A stretch of DNA of 64,000 nt from Jannaschia sp. M317 (GCF_025141175.1 NZ_CP081155.1:3439001-3503000), one strand, 5' to 3'. Shown: positions 36,902-46,248, numbered from the stretch's first letter. The notes: a model not told the origin generated them from the sequence alone. Program-made: numbers and translations.

Positions 36902-38271
36902 GCCCGCACCTCCAGAAGGCCGGGGGCTTCCGGCGAGGTCAGCTTGTGGAACGTGCCCATGATCACGCCGCGCGCGGCCTGCAGCCGGTAGGCGGCGCTG
37001 GCGCGCATGTCGCTGAGCGGGGTGAAATCCCGGGCCAGTGCCTCGGCCGCGGCGGCGAAGGCAGCCTCGGTGACGGGCTGACCGTCGAGCGCCGTCTCGG
37101 CCTGACTGGCGCGTTTCGGGATGCCCGCCATACCGCCAAAGGCGATGCGCGGCGCGGTGATCTTGCCGTCCACGACGGGCAGGTTCAGCGCGGCGCAAAG
37201 CGCGGAGATATCCTGATCGAAGCGCTTGGAGATCTTGTGGCAGTGCAGGGTATCGGCTTGGCGCGGGATCGAGATGGCCTCGACGAATTCACCCGGCGCG
37301 CGGTCCTGTTTGCCGTAGTCGAGGAAGAAATCCTCCAGCGGCAGGGCACGGCGGTCGTTGCCACGGCGCAGATGCAGCGTTGCGCCCAGCGCGATCAGGG
37401 GCGGCGGGCTGTCCCCGATCGGGGAGCCATTGGCGATATTGCCGCCGATCGTGGCGGCATTGCGCACCTGCACCGATCCGTAGCGGCGCAGCAACTCGGC
37501 AAGGGACGGGTGGTGCGGGGCGATGGCGTGGCGCAGGGTTTCCATGTCGGTCATGGCCCCGACGCGGATGGTGTCCTCGGTGGTCGTCACCCCCTTCAGG
37601 TCGTCGCAACCGTTCAGAAAGGCGACCGGGCCCAGGTCCCGGAATTGCTTGGTCACCCAAAGACCCACGTCGGTGGCTCCGGCGATCAGGGTCGCCTTGG
37701 GGTTGGCGGCGAACCACTCTGCCAGGTCGTCGGCGCCGCGTGGGTGGAATGCGTCGGATGCGCGTATCTCGGGCCCCGTCGTGACAGGGTCGCGCATCTG
37801 GGGCGGGACCGGCGCGGTCTCGATCGCGCGGGCGGCGCGCAGGATCGGAGCGTAGCCCGTGCAGCGGCACAGGTTGCCCGCGATCTGATCGGCGTGGTCG
37901 CTGTCGCCACGGGCGTGGGCGGCGGCCAGCGTGGTCAGAAAGCCCGGCGTGCAAAAGCCGCACTGGCTCCCGTGTTCGTCGATCATCGACTGCTGGATCG
38001 GATGCAGGGTGCCGTCGGGGGCGGCCAGCCCCTCGACCGTGCGCACCGCACGGCCCGCCAGCTGTGGCAGGAACAGGATGCAGGCATTCAGCGCGCGGGG
38101 GGCCCCGTCGGGGCCGGTGACGACAACGGAACAGGCACCGCAGTCGCCTTCGTTGCACCCCTCCTTCGTACCGGTCAGGCCGCGGGCGCGCAGCCAGTCC
38201 AGCAGGGTCGTCGTGGGGTCGTCGGTCGTGGCGGTGACGTCTTCGCCATTCAGGCGGAAGGGGATCTCCAT
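36898..38271 (-). CDS. xdhA: Xanthine dehydrogenase iron-sulfur/FAD subunit XdhA
   Basis: A 457-residue subunit. The N-terminal plant-type [2Fe-2S] domain has Cys39, Cys44, Cys47 and Cys64, and the second cluster uses Cys104, Cys107, Cys135 and Cys137 (QCGFC and LCRCTGY). The FAD domain follows (ATLIAGATDVGLW, IGGNIANGSPIGDSPP) and then the CO-dehydrogenase flavoprotein C-terminal domain. It passes electrons from the molybdenum site to NAD+. It is the first gene of the leftward operon; the 62 bases between it and a terminator hairpin must hold the promoter. Confidence 0.96.
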   Translation of the reverse strand: MEIPFRLNGEDVTATTDDPTTTLLDWLRARGLTGTKEGCNEGDCGACSVVVTGPDGAPRALNACILFLPQLAGRAVRTVEGLAAPDGTLHPIQQSMIDEHGSQCGFCTPGFLTTLAAAHARGDSDHADQIAGNLCRCTGYAPILRAARAIETAPVPPQMRDPVTTGPEIRASDAFHPRGADDLAEWFAANPKATLIAGATDVGLWVTKQFRDLGPVAFLNGCDDLKGVTTTEDTIRVGAMTDMETLRHAIAPHHPSLAELLRRYGSVQVRNAATIGGNIANGSPIGDSPPPLIALGATLHLRRGNDRRALPLEDFFLDYGKQDRAPGEFVEAISIPRQADTLHCHKISKRFDQDISALCAALNLPVVDGKITAPRIAFGGMAGIPKRASQAETALDGQPVTEAAFAAAAEALARDFTPLSDMRASAAYRLQAARGVIMGTFHKLTSPEAPGLLEVRA

Positions 38272-38333
38272 GGGGTCAGGTCCGTCGCGTTACCGGTCCG
38301 GCCCGGATGTCCCCCCCGATGCGACGTAGAGGA

Positions 38334-38368
38334 GGCGGGCGCTGACCTCATTAGGACCAGCGCCCGCC
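38334..38368 (-). terminator. Hairpin terminator upstream of the purine operon
   Basis: GGCGGGCGCTG (38334-38344) pairs perfectly with CAGCGCCCGCC (38358-38368) across a 13-base loop. It lies 19 bases after the stop of the second AHSA1 gene and before xdhA, insulating the ArsR-AHSA1 operon from the purine operon. Confidence 0.75.
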
Positions 38369-38386
38369 AGATTTGCAAGCGCGCCG

Positions 38387-38854
38387 TTACAGCCCCGTTG
38401 CCAGAGCGCCCAGTTGTTCAGCGGCCGTGCCCCATCCTTGGTCGAAGCCCATGGCGGCATGGGCCTCGGCGTCCTCTGCGCGGGCGTGGGACAGGGTCAC
38501 CTCGTAGTGGGTGCCGCCGTCCTGCGGTGTCAGGCGGACATCGGCGGTGAAGACAAAGCCCCCCTCGGCGGGGGGCGGCGCGGGGACGAAGCCGGTTTGC
38601 AGCGCTGAGGTCCAGACCAGGCGCGTGCAGGGATCCGCCAGCAAGATGCAGCCGGGTGGCATCGGCATGTCGGTGCCGTCGGGCGACCGCATCGTGACCT
38701 GAAAGATGCCGCCCGGGGTCGGGTCGATCCGGACGTCGGGCGTGGTCCAGGGGGCGGGGGCGAACCAGCGCTTCAACAGATCCGCCTCGGTCAGGCAGCG
38801 CCAGACGCGCGCGGGATCGGCAGGCAGGTCGCGGGCAAGGCGGAGCGTCGTCAT
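38387..38854 (-). CDS. SRPBCC/AHSA1-domain protein (third gene of ArsR module)
   Basis: A 155-residue START-like protein (RLARDLPADPARVWRCLTEADLLKRWFAP...GGIFQVTMRSPDG). ATG 38854 overlaps the stop of the preceding AHSA1 gene by four bases. The tail MGFDQGWGTAAEQL is the typical C-terminal helix lining the ligand cavity. Function unknown. Two different AHSA1 paralogues under one regulator may form a pair or act on related ligands. Confidence 0.85.
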   Translation of the reverse strand: MTTLRLARDLPADPARVWRCLTEADLLKRWFAPAPWTTPDVRIDPTPGGIFQVTMRSPDGTDMPMPPGCILLADPCTRLVWTSALQTGFVPAPPPAEGGFVFTADVRLTPQDGGTHYEVTLSHARAEDAEAHAAMGFDQGWGTAAEQLGALATGL

Positions 38855-39297
38855 GTTGCAAGAAAGGCGTCGAGCCCCTCCAGCGCGGCGGTCCAGCCGC
38901 CCTCTACCTCGCCCAGAACCTCTGGCGCGTAGGCCAGGATCTGCAGCGTCAGGTCCAGGCGCGTCCCGTCGTCCCCGGCCACGATGTCCGCGTTGGCCAA
39001 CGTGATGGCGAGCGCGGCACCTTCGGCCTGGAGGGTTTCGGCATAGGCCACGCGCGTGGCGGGTTCCAGGACCAGCCAGTCGGTCTGCACGGTGACATAG
39101 GGATTGCCCTTCGGCCCGCAGAGCGCGGTCTCGCGCGCGCCCTCGACTGCGGGGGGCACCGTGCCGATCTCGACGACCATGTCGGGCCCGGGGGTGCCCC
39201 ATACCTCCCGCGCGCGGGGGTCGATCAGGGCGTCATAGACCCGGCCCGGCGCGGCCTTGAACCGGCGGGTGAGGGTCAGCGTCGTCGTTTCGGTCAT
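38851..39297 (-). CDS. SRPBCC/AHSA1-domain protein (second gene of ArsR module)
   Basis: A 148-residue AHSA1-family protein (TLTRRFKAAPGRVYDALIDPRAREVWGTPGPD). It overlaps its upstream ArsR gene by four bases and its downstream paralogue by four bases, making a tightly coupled three-gene operon. Ligand and role are unknown. Confidence 0.85.
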   Translation of the reverse strand: MTETTTLTLTRRFKAAPGRVYDALIDPRAREVWGTPGPDMVVEIGTVPPAVEGARETALCGPKGNPYVTVQTDWLVLEPATRVAYAETLQAEGAALAITLANADIVAGDDGTRLDLTLQILAYAPEVLGEVEGGWTAALEGLDAFLAT

Positions 39298-39632
39298 CTG
39301 TCTGTCCTTTCGGGGTCTGTCTCTTCGAGCAGCAGTTCCAACCGGTCCAGCCGCGCCCCCCAGCTGGCACGCTGTCGGTCGATCCAGGTTGTCGCCTCGG
39401 CCAGCGCCTCTGGATGGAGGGTGCAGATACGGATGCGTCCCTGTTTGCGGGACCGGACGAGGCCCGCCGCCTCCAGCCGGGCGAGGTGCTTGAGAAAGCT
39501 GGGCAGCGCCATGTCATGCGGGTCGGCCAGGGCCGACACACTGGCCTCGCCCGCCGTCAGGCGCGCGACGATGGCGCGGCGGGTCGGGTCGGCCAAGGCG
39601 GCAAAGAGGGCGTCGAGGGATTGGTTATCCAT
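39294..39632 (-). CDS. ArsR-family transcriptional regulator (second ArsR-AHSA1 module)
   Basis: A 112-residue winged-helix protein (ALADPTRRAIVARLTAGEASVSALA...FLKHLARLEAAGLVRSRKQG) of the non-metal ArsR subgroup that accompanies AHSA1 proteins. It is divergent from dnaE with a 104-base gap whose central part is AT-richer and includes CCAATTGG, but no clear operator repeat. It probably autoregulates its operon. Confidence 0.9.
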   Translation of the reverse strand: MDNQSLDALFAALADPTRRAIVARLTAGEASVSALADPHDMALPSFLKHLARLEAAGLVRSRKQGRIRICTLHPEALAEATTWIDRQRASWGARLDRLELLLEETDPERTDR

Positions 39633-39736
39633 GTGGCTATGTATTCTGCAAACAGCCGCGACGTCAAGGATAGTTTCCCAATTGGCTAAGCGTTGTGCCC
39701 CTTACGGTGCGCCGGTGGGCGGGCTACATCTGGGCC

Positions 39737-42700
39737 ATGTCTGATCCCCGATTCATCCACCTGCGCCTGCACACCGAATACTCTTTGCTGGAGGGGGCGG
39801 TGCGGCTCAAGAAACTGCCCGATCTGGTCGCGGGCGCGGGCATGCCCGCCGTGGCCGTCACCGACAGCAACAACATGTTCGCCGCGCTGGAGGCGGCGAC
39901 CGGGCTGGCGGGGCGTGGCATTCAGCCGATCATGGGCTGCCAGATCGACCTGATGCACGACCCCGCCCAGCCGGGCGAGAAACCCCGTGCCCCCGCCCCC
40001 ATCGTCCTGCTGGCCAAGGACGAAGGCGGGTACGAGAACCTGATGCGGCTGAATTCCTGCCTGTACCTGTCGCGGCCCGACATGCTGCCGCAGGTCACGG
40101 TGGAGGAGCTGGAGGAGTTTTCCGCCGGGCTGATCTGTCTGACCGGGGGGCCGGACGGGCCGCTGGGGCGGCTGGTCACGGCAGGGCAGGAGGCGAAGGC
40201 AGAGGCATTGCTGGACCGGTTGCACGGGATCTACGGCGACCGGCTGTATGTGGAGCTGCAGCGGCATCGCCAGCCGGAACCGACGGAGCGATTCCACGTC
40301 GAGGCGGCCTATGCCAAGGGCCTGCCGCTGGTTGCGACCAACGACGTCTATTTCCCGGATGCAAAGATGCACGAGGCGCATGACGCCCTGCTGTGCGTGG
40401 CCGAAGGGGCCTATGTCGACCAACAGGCCCCGCGCCGCCGGGTGACCCCCGAACACCGGTTCAAATCCGCGCGCGAGATGGCGGCATTGTTTGCCGATCT
40501 GCCGGAGGCGTTGGAAAACACGCTGGAAATCGCGCGGCGCTGTGCGTTCAAGACCTATGGCCGCGATCCGATCCTGCCGAAATTCGCCGAGAACGAGATC
40601 GAAGAACTGCGCCGTCAGTCGCAAGAGGGGCTGGAGGCGCGGCTGGCCGTGATTCCCCACGCCGCCCCGGTCGAGGAGTATCAGAAGCGGCTGGAATACG
40701 AGCTGGGCATCATCGAGGGCATGGGCTTTCCGGGTTACTTCCTGATCGTGGCCGATTTCATCAAATGGGCTAAGGACCACGACATTCCCGTCGGACCGGG
40801 CCGGGGGTCAGGCGCGGGGTCGCTGGTGGCCTATGCGCTGACGATCACGGATCTGGACCCGCTGCGCTATGCCCTGCTGTTCGAGCGGTTCCTGAACCCC
40901 GAACGGGTGTCGATGCCCGACTTCGACATCGACTTCTGCATGGACCGCCGCGAAGAGGTCATCCGCTACGTCCAGGAGAAATACGGCCGCGACAAGGTAG
41001 GGCAGATCATCACCTTCGGCGCGCTTTTGTCCAAGGCCGCCGTGCGCGACGTGGGCCGCGTGCTGGGCATGCCTTACGGCCAATGCGACGCCCTGTCGAA
41101 GATGATCCCGGTCGAAGGCGTCAAGCCGGTCAGCATCACCAAGGCCCTGGCCGAGGAACCCCGCCTGCGCGAGGAAGCCCGCGAGAGCGAGCAGGACCGC
41201 CGCGAGGGGCGCACCAACCCGGTCAAACGCCTGCTGGACTATGCCGAAAAGCTGGAAGGGCTGCTGCGCAACGCCTCCACCCACGCGGCGGGCGTGGTGA
41301 TCGGGGACCGGCCGCTGGACCGGTTGGTGCCGCTCTACAAGGACCCGCGGTCGGACATGCCGGCGACGCAGTTCAACATGAAGTGGGTGGAAAAGGCCGG
41401 ATTGGTCAAATTCGACTTTCTGGGCCTGAAGACCCTGACGCAGGTGCAGAACGCCGTCGAGCTGATCCGCGCGCAGGGACGCAACCTGCATGAGGCCGCC
41501 GATGGCCGCCGCCTGTATGATCCGGCGCCGGGGACCGAGAACGACATCAACCTGATCCCGCTGGACGACGAGGCGAGCTATGCGCTCTATTCCGCCGCGC
41601 GGACGGTCGCGGTGTTCCAGGTGGAATCCACGGGGATGATGGACGCGCTGCGGCGGATGAAACCCACCTGCATCGAGGACATCGTGGCGCTGGTCGCGCT
41701 CTATCGTCCGGGCCCGATGGAGAACATTCCGAAGTATTGCGAGGTCAAGAACGGGTTGAGCAGCCGCGACACGCTGCATCCGTCCATCGACCACATCCTG
41801 GACGAGACCCAGGGCATCATCGTCTACCAGGAACAGGTGATGCAGATCGCGCAGGAAATGGCGGGCTATTCGCTGGGCGGCGCCGACCTGCTCCGCCGGG
41901 CCATGGGCAAGAAGATCCAGGCCGAGATGGACGCGCAGAAGCCGATCTTCCTCGAAGGCTCCGCCAAGAACGGGGTCGATGCCAAGAAGGCCGACGAGGT
42001 CTGGGCGCTGCTCGACAAATTCGCCAACTACGGCTTCAACAAGTCCCACGCGGCGGCCTATGCGGTCGTCAGCTATCAGACCGCCTGGCTGAAGGCGAAC
42101 CACCCGGTCGAGTTCATGGCCGGGATCATGAACAGCGACATCCACCTGACCGACAAGCTGGCCATCTATGCCGAAGAGGTCCGCAAATCGACCGAACGCG
42201 GCGGTCTGGGCCTGGAGATCGTGCCGCCCTGCGTCAACCGGTCCGAGGCGCGGTTCACGGTGCGCGACGGCAAGCTGGTCTATGCCTTGGGCGCGCTGAA
42301 AAACGTGGGCGCGGATGCCATGGGCCTGCTGGTCGAGGGGCGCGGCGAGACGCCGTTTGCCACGCTCTATGACTTCGCGCGCCGGGTCGACCTGAAGCGG
42401 GTGGGCAAGCGCCCGCTGGAAATGCTGGCGCGCGCCGGGGCCTTTGACGAATTGGATGGCAACCGCGCGCGGGTGCTGGATTGCCTCGACGGGTTGGTCG
42501 GCTATTCGGCGGCGATCCATGAACAGCGGGCCTCGAACCAGGTGTCTCTGTTTGGCGAGGCAGGCGAGGATCTGCCCGAACCCCGCCTGCCCCACCGCGA
42601 CGACTGGCTGCCTGCCGAACGGCTGGGCGAGGAATTCAAGGCCATCGGCTTTTACTTGTCCGGGCACCCGCTGGACGACTACATGCCCGCGCTGAAACGG

Positions 42701-43255
42701 CAGGACATCAAGACCCTGGCCGAGGTGCAGGAAATGACGGTCGCGGGACCGCGGCTGGCCAAGATGGCGGGGATCGTATCGGCCCGGCAGGAACGTAAAT
42801 CGGCGCGCGGCAACCGGTTTGCCTTTGTGCAGGCGTCGGACCCGACGGGGGCCTACGAATGCATGGTCTTTTCCGACACGCTCGACGCATCGCGCCACCA
42901 TCTGGAGGCCGGTTGCCGTGTGATCCTGCAATGCGAGGCCACGCAGGAAGCCGACCAGTTGAAACTGCTCGCCCGTGCCGTCACCCCGATGGACGAAGCC
43001 GTGGAGGCCGCGCCCCAGGTCGGCCTGCGCATCTTCGTCGAAGGGGCCGCGACCCTGGCCCCGCTGGCCGGCTTGCTGGACCGCGTCTCCTCCGAAAGCA
43101 CGACGCGGGGGCGGGGACCGGTGCGTCTGTGCCTGCTGGGCGACGACCTGCCCGGCGAAGTGGAGCTGGAGCTGCCGGGCGACTACCCGGTCAATCCACA
43201 GATCAAGGGGGCCCTGCGGTCCCTGCCGGGCGTCGCGCTGGTGGAGGAGGTGTGA
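39737..43255 (+). CDS. dnaE: DNA polymerase III subunit alpha
   Basis: A 1172-residue replicative polymerase. The N-terminal PHP domain begins FIHLRLHTEYSLLEGA, the palm contains PDFDIDFCMDRR (Asp395/397/399 cluster) and GPGRGSGAGSLVAYAL, a helix-hairpin-helix and OB-fold region follow (AGIVSARQERKSARGNRFAF), and the C-terminal tail binds the clamp loader. The length is usual for DnaE1. ATG 39737 begins the conserved part; a GTG 42 bases upstream is possible. No strong ribosome binding site is visible. Confidence 0.96.
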   Translation: MSDPRFIHLRLHTEYSLLEGAVRLKKLPDLVAGAGMPAVAVTDSNNMFAALEAATGLAGRGIQPIMGCQIDLMHDPAQPGEKPRAPAPIVLLAKDEGGYENLMRLNSCLYLSRPDMLPQVTVEELEEFSAGLICLTGGPDGPLGRLVTAGQEAKAEALLDRLHGIYGDRLYVELQRHRQPEPTERFHVEAAYAKGLPLVATNDVYFPDAKMHEAHDALLCVAEGAYVDQQAPRRRVTPEHRFKSAREMAALFADLPEALENTLEIARRCAFKTYGRDPILPKFAENEIEELRRQSQEGLEARLAVIPHAAPVEEYQKRLEYELGIIEGMGFPGYFLIVADFIKWAKDHDIPVGPGRGSGAGSLVAYALTITDLDPLRYALLFERFLNPERVSMPDFDIDFCMDRREEVIRYVQEKYGRDKVGQIITFGALLSKAAVRDVGRVLGMPYGQCDALSKMIPVEGVKPVSITKALAEEPRLREEARESEQDRREGRTNPVKRLLDYAEKLEGLLRNASTHAAGVVIGDRPLDRLVPLYKDPRSDMPATQFNMKWVEKAGLVKFDFLGLKTLTQVQNAVELIRAQGRNLHEAADGRRLYDPAPGTENDINLIPLDDEASYALYSAARTVAVFQVESTGMMDALRRMKPTCIEDIVALVALYRPGPMENIPKYCEVKNGLSSRDTLHPSIDHILDETQGIIVYQEQVMQIAQEMAGYSLGGADLLRRAMGKKIQAEMDAQKPIFLEGSAKNGVDAKKADEVWALLDKFANYGFNKSHAAAYAVVSYQTAWLKANHPVEFMAGIMNSDIHLTDKLAIYAEEVRKSTERGGLGLEIVPPCVNRSEARFTVRDGKLVYALGALKNVGADAMGLLVEGRGETPFATLYDFARRVDLKRVGKRPLEMLARAGAFDELDGNRARVLDCLDGLVGYSAAIHEQRASNQVSLFGEAGEDLPEPRLPHRDDWLPAERLGEEFKAIGFYLSGHPLDDYMPALKRQDIKTLAEVQEMTVAGPRLAKMAGIVSARQERKSARGNRFAFVQASDPTGAYECMVFSDTLDASRHHLEAGCRVILQCEATQEADQLKLLARAVTPMDEAVEAAPQVGLRIFVEGAATLAPLAGLLDRVSSESTTRGRGPVRLCLLGDDLPGEVELELPGDYPVNPQIKGALRSLPGVALVEEV

Positions 43256-43330
43256 CCCGGCGCGACCTGCCGTCGGAGACTGTGCCACGATGCCCTTGCC
43301 AGTCTTTGGTTTGGATGGCCTGATCCCCGC

Positions 43331-44197
43331 ATGAAAGCGATCCTGCGACAGAACGAGACCTCCCGCTACCGCGACGAACCGGGCGTGCGCTATCATTTCC
43401 CGAACCAGTATCTCGGCGTGCTGTCGGAGTGCGTGGGCGATTGGGTCGTCATCTATGGCAAGGTGAACGGGGCGCTTGGCTATCATTCAGTGCAGAAGGT
43501 CCGGTCGATCCGCCCAGATCCCGACCTTGCCGATCATTCCTTCGCCGAGCTGGACCGCGCCACGCTCCAGCAGTTCGAAACCTTCGTTCCCCGGTTCCGG
43601 CCCGGCGGCCTCCCCTACGAGACCAGTATGACGCGCGCCCGGGGCATCAACACCGCCTCCGTCCGCCGCCTGACCGAGGCAGAGTTCGCGGCCATACTCG
43701 ACACCGGCCTACAAGAGATCGCGGACATCGACGCCCACCCCCGCAGCGGCCCGCTCTATGACATGGCGGAGGCGCAGGTGCCCTACGCCATCGACCGACA
43801 CCAGATCCTCACCTCGCGCCCGCGGCGCGACGCGGCCTTTGCCCGGATGGTCCGCCGCGCCTATCGCGGACGCTGTGCCATCTCCGGGTTGCGCCTGCGC
43901 AACGGCGGCGGGCGGGCCGAGGTCCAGGCCTGCCACATCATGTCCGTCGCCGACGGTGGCCCGGACACGCCCGACAACGGGATTGCCCTGTCAGGCACGC
44001 TGCACTGGATGTTCGACCGCGGGCTGATCCGCGTGGCCGACGATCATTCCCTGCTGATTTCGCACAACAAGGTGGATCTGCCGACGGTGGAACGTCTCGT
44101 GAACCCCGAGATGCGACTGATGCTGGATGACGTGGAGCCCAGAGACCGCCCGCACCCCGCCTATCTGCGCTGGCATCGGGAGAAAGACTATGCCTGA
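43331..44197 (+). CDS. HNH endonuclease domain protein
   Basis: A 288-residue protein with a C-terminal HNH_2-type nuclease domain: a zinc-proximal cysteine in GRCAISGL, the catalytic-type [33 protein letters not shown] layout (His pair and Asn) and a [11 protein letters not shown] end. The N-terminal ~150 residues are of unknown role and may recognise DNA. Similar proteins are scattered as orphan putative restriction endonucleases. No methyltransferase is nearby, so a restriction role is unproven. Its 3' end overlaps the next gene by eight bases. Confidence 0.8.
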   Translation: MKAILRQNETSRYRDEPGVRYHFPNQYLGVLSECVGDWVVIYGKVNGALGYHSVQKVRSIRPDPDLADHSFAELDRATLQQFETFVPRFRPGGLPYETSMTRARGINTASVRRLTEAEFAAILDTGLQEIADIDAHPRSGPLYDMAEAQVPYAIDRHQILTSRPRRDAAFARMVRRAYRGRCAISGLRLRNGGGRAEVQACHIMSVADGGPDTPDNGIALSGTLHWMFDRGLIRVADDHSLLISHNKVDLPTVERLVNPEMRLMLDDVEPRDRPHPAYLRWHREKDYA

Positions 44198-45353
44198 CCC
44201 CGCCCGCTTCCTCGCCGACCTGCACGCGCTCCGCGCTATCGGCGCGCAAGGCACCGGCGTCGTGCGCCGGGCCTTCGACGCGGACGACATCCGCGCCCGT
44301 CTCTGGCTGGCGGACCGTTTCGCACAGGCCGGGCTCGACGCCCGCATCGACGACGCCGGCAATGTCTGGGGCCTGGGCGGCCCGCTTCTGATCGGCTCGC
44401 ACACCGACACCCAGCCCGAAGGCGGATGGCTCGACGGGGCCCTGGGCGTGATCGCAGGGTTGGAGGTGGCGCGCGGCAATCCAGGCGTCTCCGTCGTCAG
44501 CTTCCAGGATGAGGAGGGGCGCTTTGGCGCGACCACCGGATCCGAAATCTGGTCCGGCGCGCTGCCGCTCGCGCAGGCCGACGGGCTCGCCGATCTGGAC
44601 GGCGTGACCTTTGGTGCGGCGCGCGCGGCCTTGCCCGCAACCGGCACCGCCCCCCTGCCCGCGCGGTTCAACGGATATCTGGAACTGCACATCGAACAGG
44701 GCCCGGTTCTGGACACCGCGGACGAAACGGCGGGCGTGGTCACCGCCATCGTCGGCCTGCGGCAGGTGACGGTCACCCTGACCGGGCAGCAGAACCACGC
44801 GGGCACCACGCCGATGCCTCTGCGCCGGGACGCGATGACCGGTCTTGCCGCCGCCCATGAGGCCGTGGCGCAGGCGCTGCGCAATGTGGCGACGCCGCTG
44901 TCGGTCTGGACAATCGGCCACGTGACCTTGCACCCGAACGCGCCCTCGGCGGTGCCGGGCCGGGTCCGCTTTACCGTGCAATGGCGCGACGCGGAGGCGG
45001 CCCGACTGGACCGGATGGAAACGGCCATCCGCGCCGCCCTGACCCGGATCGCCGGGACGCTGGACCTGACCCTCGACATATCCGACACCGCCGGCCTGCC
45101 GCCGGTTGCCATGGACAGGGCACTGCGCACCGCGCTGGCCCAGGCCGCCGAAACGCAGGTGCCGGGCCGCTGGCGCGAGATGCCGTCGGGTGCCTTGCAT
45201 GATGCGACCAATGTGTCCCACCATCTGCCCGTCGCGATGCTGTTCGCCCCCTCCATCGGGGGCATCAGCCATGATTTCGCCGAAGACACCGCCGAGGCCG
45301 ATCTGATCGCCTGCCTCAAGATCCTCGACCGCGCGGCCCGCACGCTCGTCTGA
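44190..45353 (+). CDS. Zn-dependent amidohydrolase, hydantoinase/carbamoylase (M20) family
   Basis: A 387-residue M20-type hydrolase of the N-carbamoyl-amino-acid amidohydrolase/allantoate amidohydrolase group. Metal-binding blocks are [18 protein letters not shown], the DEEGRFG acid pair and HIEQGP, and the dimerisation domain starts near [11 protein letters not shown]. It cleaves N-carbamoyl amino acids or ureido compounds such as allantoate or ureidoglycine. The ATG 44190 lies within the end of the HNH gene. An allantoate role would complement the purine operon but is only a guess. Confidence 0.85.
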   Translation: MPDPARFLADLHALRAIGAQGTGVVRRAFDADDIRARLWLADRFAQAGLDARIDDAGNVWGLGGPLLIGSHTDTQPEGGWLDGALGVIAGLEVARGNPGVSVVSFQDEEGRFGATTGSEIWSGALPLAQADGLADLDGVTFGAARAALPATGTAPLPARFNGYLELHIEQGPVLDTADETAGVVTAIVGLRQVTVTLTGQQNHAGTTPMPLRRDAMTGLAAAHEAVAQALRNVATPLSVWTIGHVTLHPNAPSAVPGRVRFTVQWRDAEAARLDRMETAIRAALTRIAGTLDLTLDISDTAGLPPVAMDRALRTALAQAAETQVPGRWREMPSGALHDATNVSHHLPVAMLFAPSIGGISHDFAEDTAEADLIACLKILDRAARTLV

Positions 45354-45354
45354 T

Positions 45355-45423
45355 CTTCCTCTGGCCATAAATACCTCCGCCGGAGGCCACGGCCGGGCGG
45401 GGGCTCGATGCCCCCGTCCGGCC
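45355..45423 (+). repeat. Dispersed mosaic repeat, copy E, with terminator hairpin
   Basis: CTTCCTCTGGCCATAAATAC (45355-45374) plus one C is the exact inverse of the 21-base cores at 6109 and 52842. TCCGCCGGAGG then links to a strong hairpin, GGCCGGGCGGGGGC (45391-45404) against GCCCCCGTCCGGCC (45410-45423) with one mismatch. It lies just after the amidohydrolase stop and before the convergent Lrp gene, a likely bidirectional terminator. Confidence 0.8.
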
Positions 45424-45457
45424 GCATCCCGCGCGACGCCGGACAGGCGGCGCAACC

Positions 45458-45919
45458 TCAGATCGGCAGCTCCGTCGTGTCCTTGATATCCTCCATCACG
45501 AAGCTGGCGGAGATGTCGGCGATGGGCACACGCGCGATCAACGCCTTGTAGAAGCGGTCGTAATCCGCCACGTCCGCCACCCGGACCCGCAGGACATAGT
45601 CCAGGTCCCCGGTCATGCGGTGCGCGCCCTGGATTTCCGGCATCGCGGCAACCGCCTGCTGAAACCGGTCCAACCAGCCGGACTCGTGCTGGCCCACTCG
45701 GATCAGGACGAAAACGGCCAGGCCGAGGCCCAGGGCATCGGGGTTCAGGTGGGCCACGCGGGCGCGGATCACGCCTGCCTCTTCCATCCGCCGCACACGC
45801 CGCCAACAGGCGTTGCGCGACAGGGCCACCCGGTCGGCCAGCTGATCAAGGCTGAACGTGGTGTCTTTTTGCAGCAACCGCAGGATTCGGCGATCTATCT
45901 GATCAATTTCTGGACGCAT
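45458..45919 (-). CDS. Lrp/AsnC-family transcriptional regulator
   Basis: A 153-residue regulator with an N-terminal HTH (QIDRRILRLLQKDTTFSLDQLADRVALSRNACWRRVRRME) and a C-terminal RAM/ActR amino-acid-binding domain (GAHRMTGDLDYVLRVRVADV). It usually senses an amino acid and controls transport or catabolism. ATG 45919 fits the family. Just upstream lies a 15-base perfect palindrome that may be its operator. It is divergent from the DUF6356 gene. Confidence 0.92.
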   Translation of the reverse strand: MRPEIDQIDRRILRLLQKDTTFSLDQLADRVALSRNACWRRVRRMEEAGVIRARVAHLNPDALGLGLAVFVLIRVGQHESGWLDRFQQAVAAMPEIQGAHRMTGDLDYVLRVRVADVADYDRFYKALIARVPIADISASFVMEDIKDTTELPI

Positions 45920-45922
45920 TCG

Positions 45923-45937
45923 TGGGATATTATCCCA
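45923..45937. promoter_or_regulatory. Palindrome upstream of Lrp-type gene
   Basis: The 15-base sequence TGGGATATTATCCCA is a perfect palindrome around a central T, four bases before the Lrp start codon and followed by AATATTT. A site overlapping the ribosome-binding region is consistent with autoregulation, by inference. Confidence 0.5.
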
Positions 45938-46026
45938 ATATTTCCTCCCTGAACAGGACGATTTGAGACGCCTTCGCGGACCATTCCGTCCAGACTGATC
46001 GAAATCGCAGCAAGGAGACCCTCGCA

Positions 46027-46245
46027 ATGGCCCAGATCGACAGCTTCATCCGCGCGTTCCGCGACCACCCCGCCTCGGTCGACGAAACCTATTTCGGGCA
46101 CATGCGGTTTGCGCTGGGCTTTGCGGGGGCGCTGTTCCTTGCGGGTGGGGCCGCCCTGTTGCATGCCTTCCTGCCGCCGGTCTGCGAGACGACGGCCAGC
46201 CGCAAGGTCAAGGAACTCCACGCCCGCATCCACAACCGGCACTGA
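46027..46245 (+). CDS. DUF6356 family small membrane protein
   Basis: A 72-residue protein whose pattern HPASVDETYFGHMRFALGF, one or two central membrane helices (ALFLAGGAALLHAFLPP) and CETTASRKVKELHARI end match DUF6356, an alphaproteobacterial family of unknown function. AAGGAG precedes the ATG. It is three bases upstream of the glutamine amidotransferase gene and surely co-transcribed with it. Confidence 0.8.
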   Translation: MAQIDSFIRAFRDHPASVDETYFGHMRFALGFAGALFLAGGAALLHAFLPPVCETTASRKVKELHARIHNRH

Positions 46246-46248
46246 TCC

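Noticed and set aside
43256..43330. Possible small gene between dnaE and the HNH gene
   Set aside because: Only 75 bases; frames through it are shadows of dnaE with no start signal.
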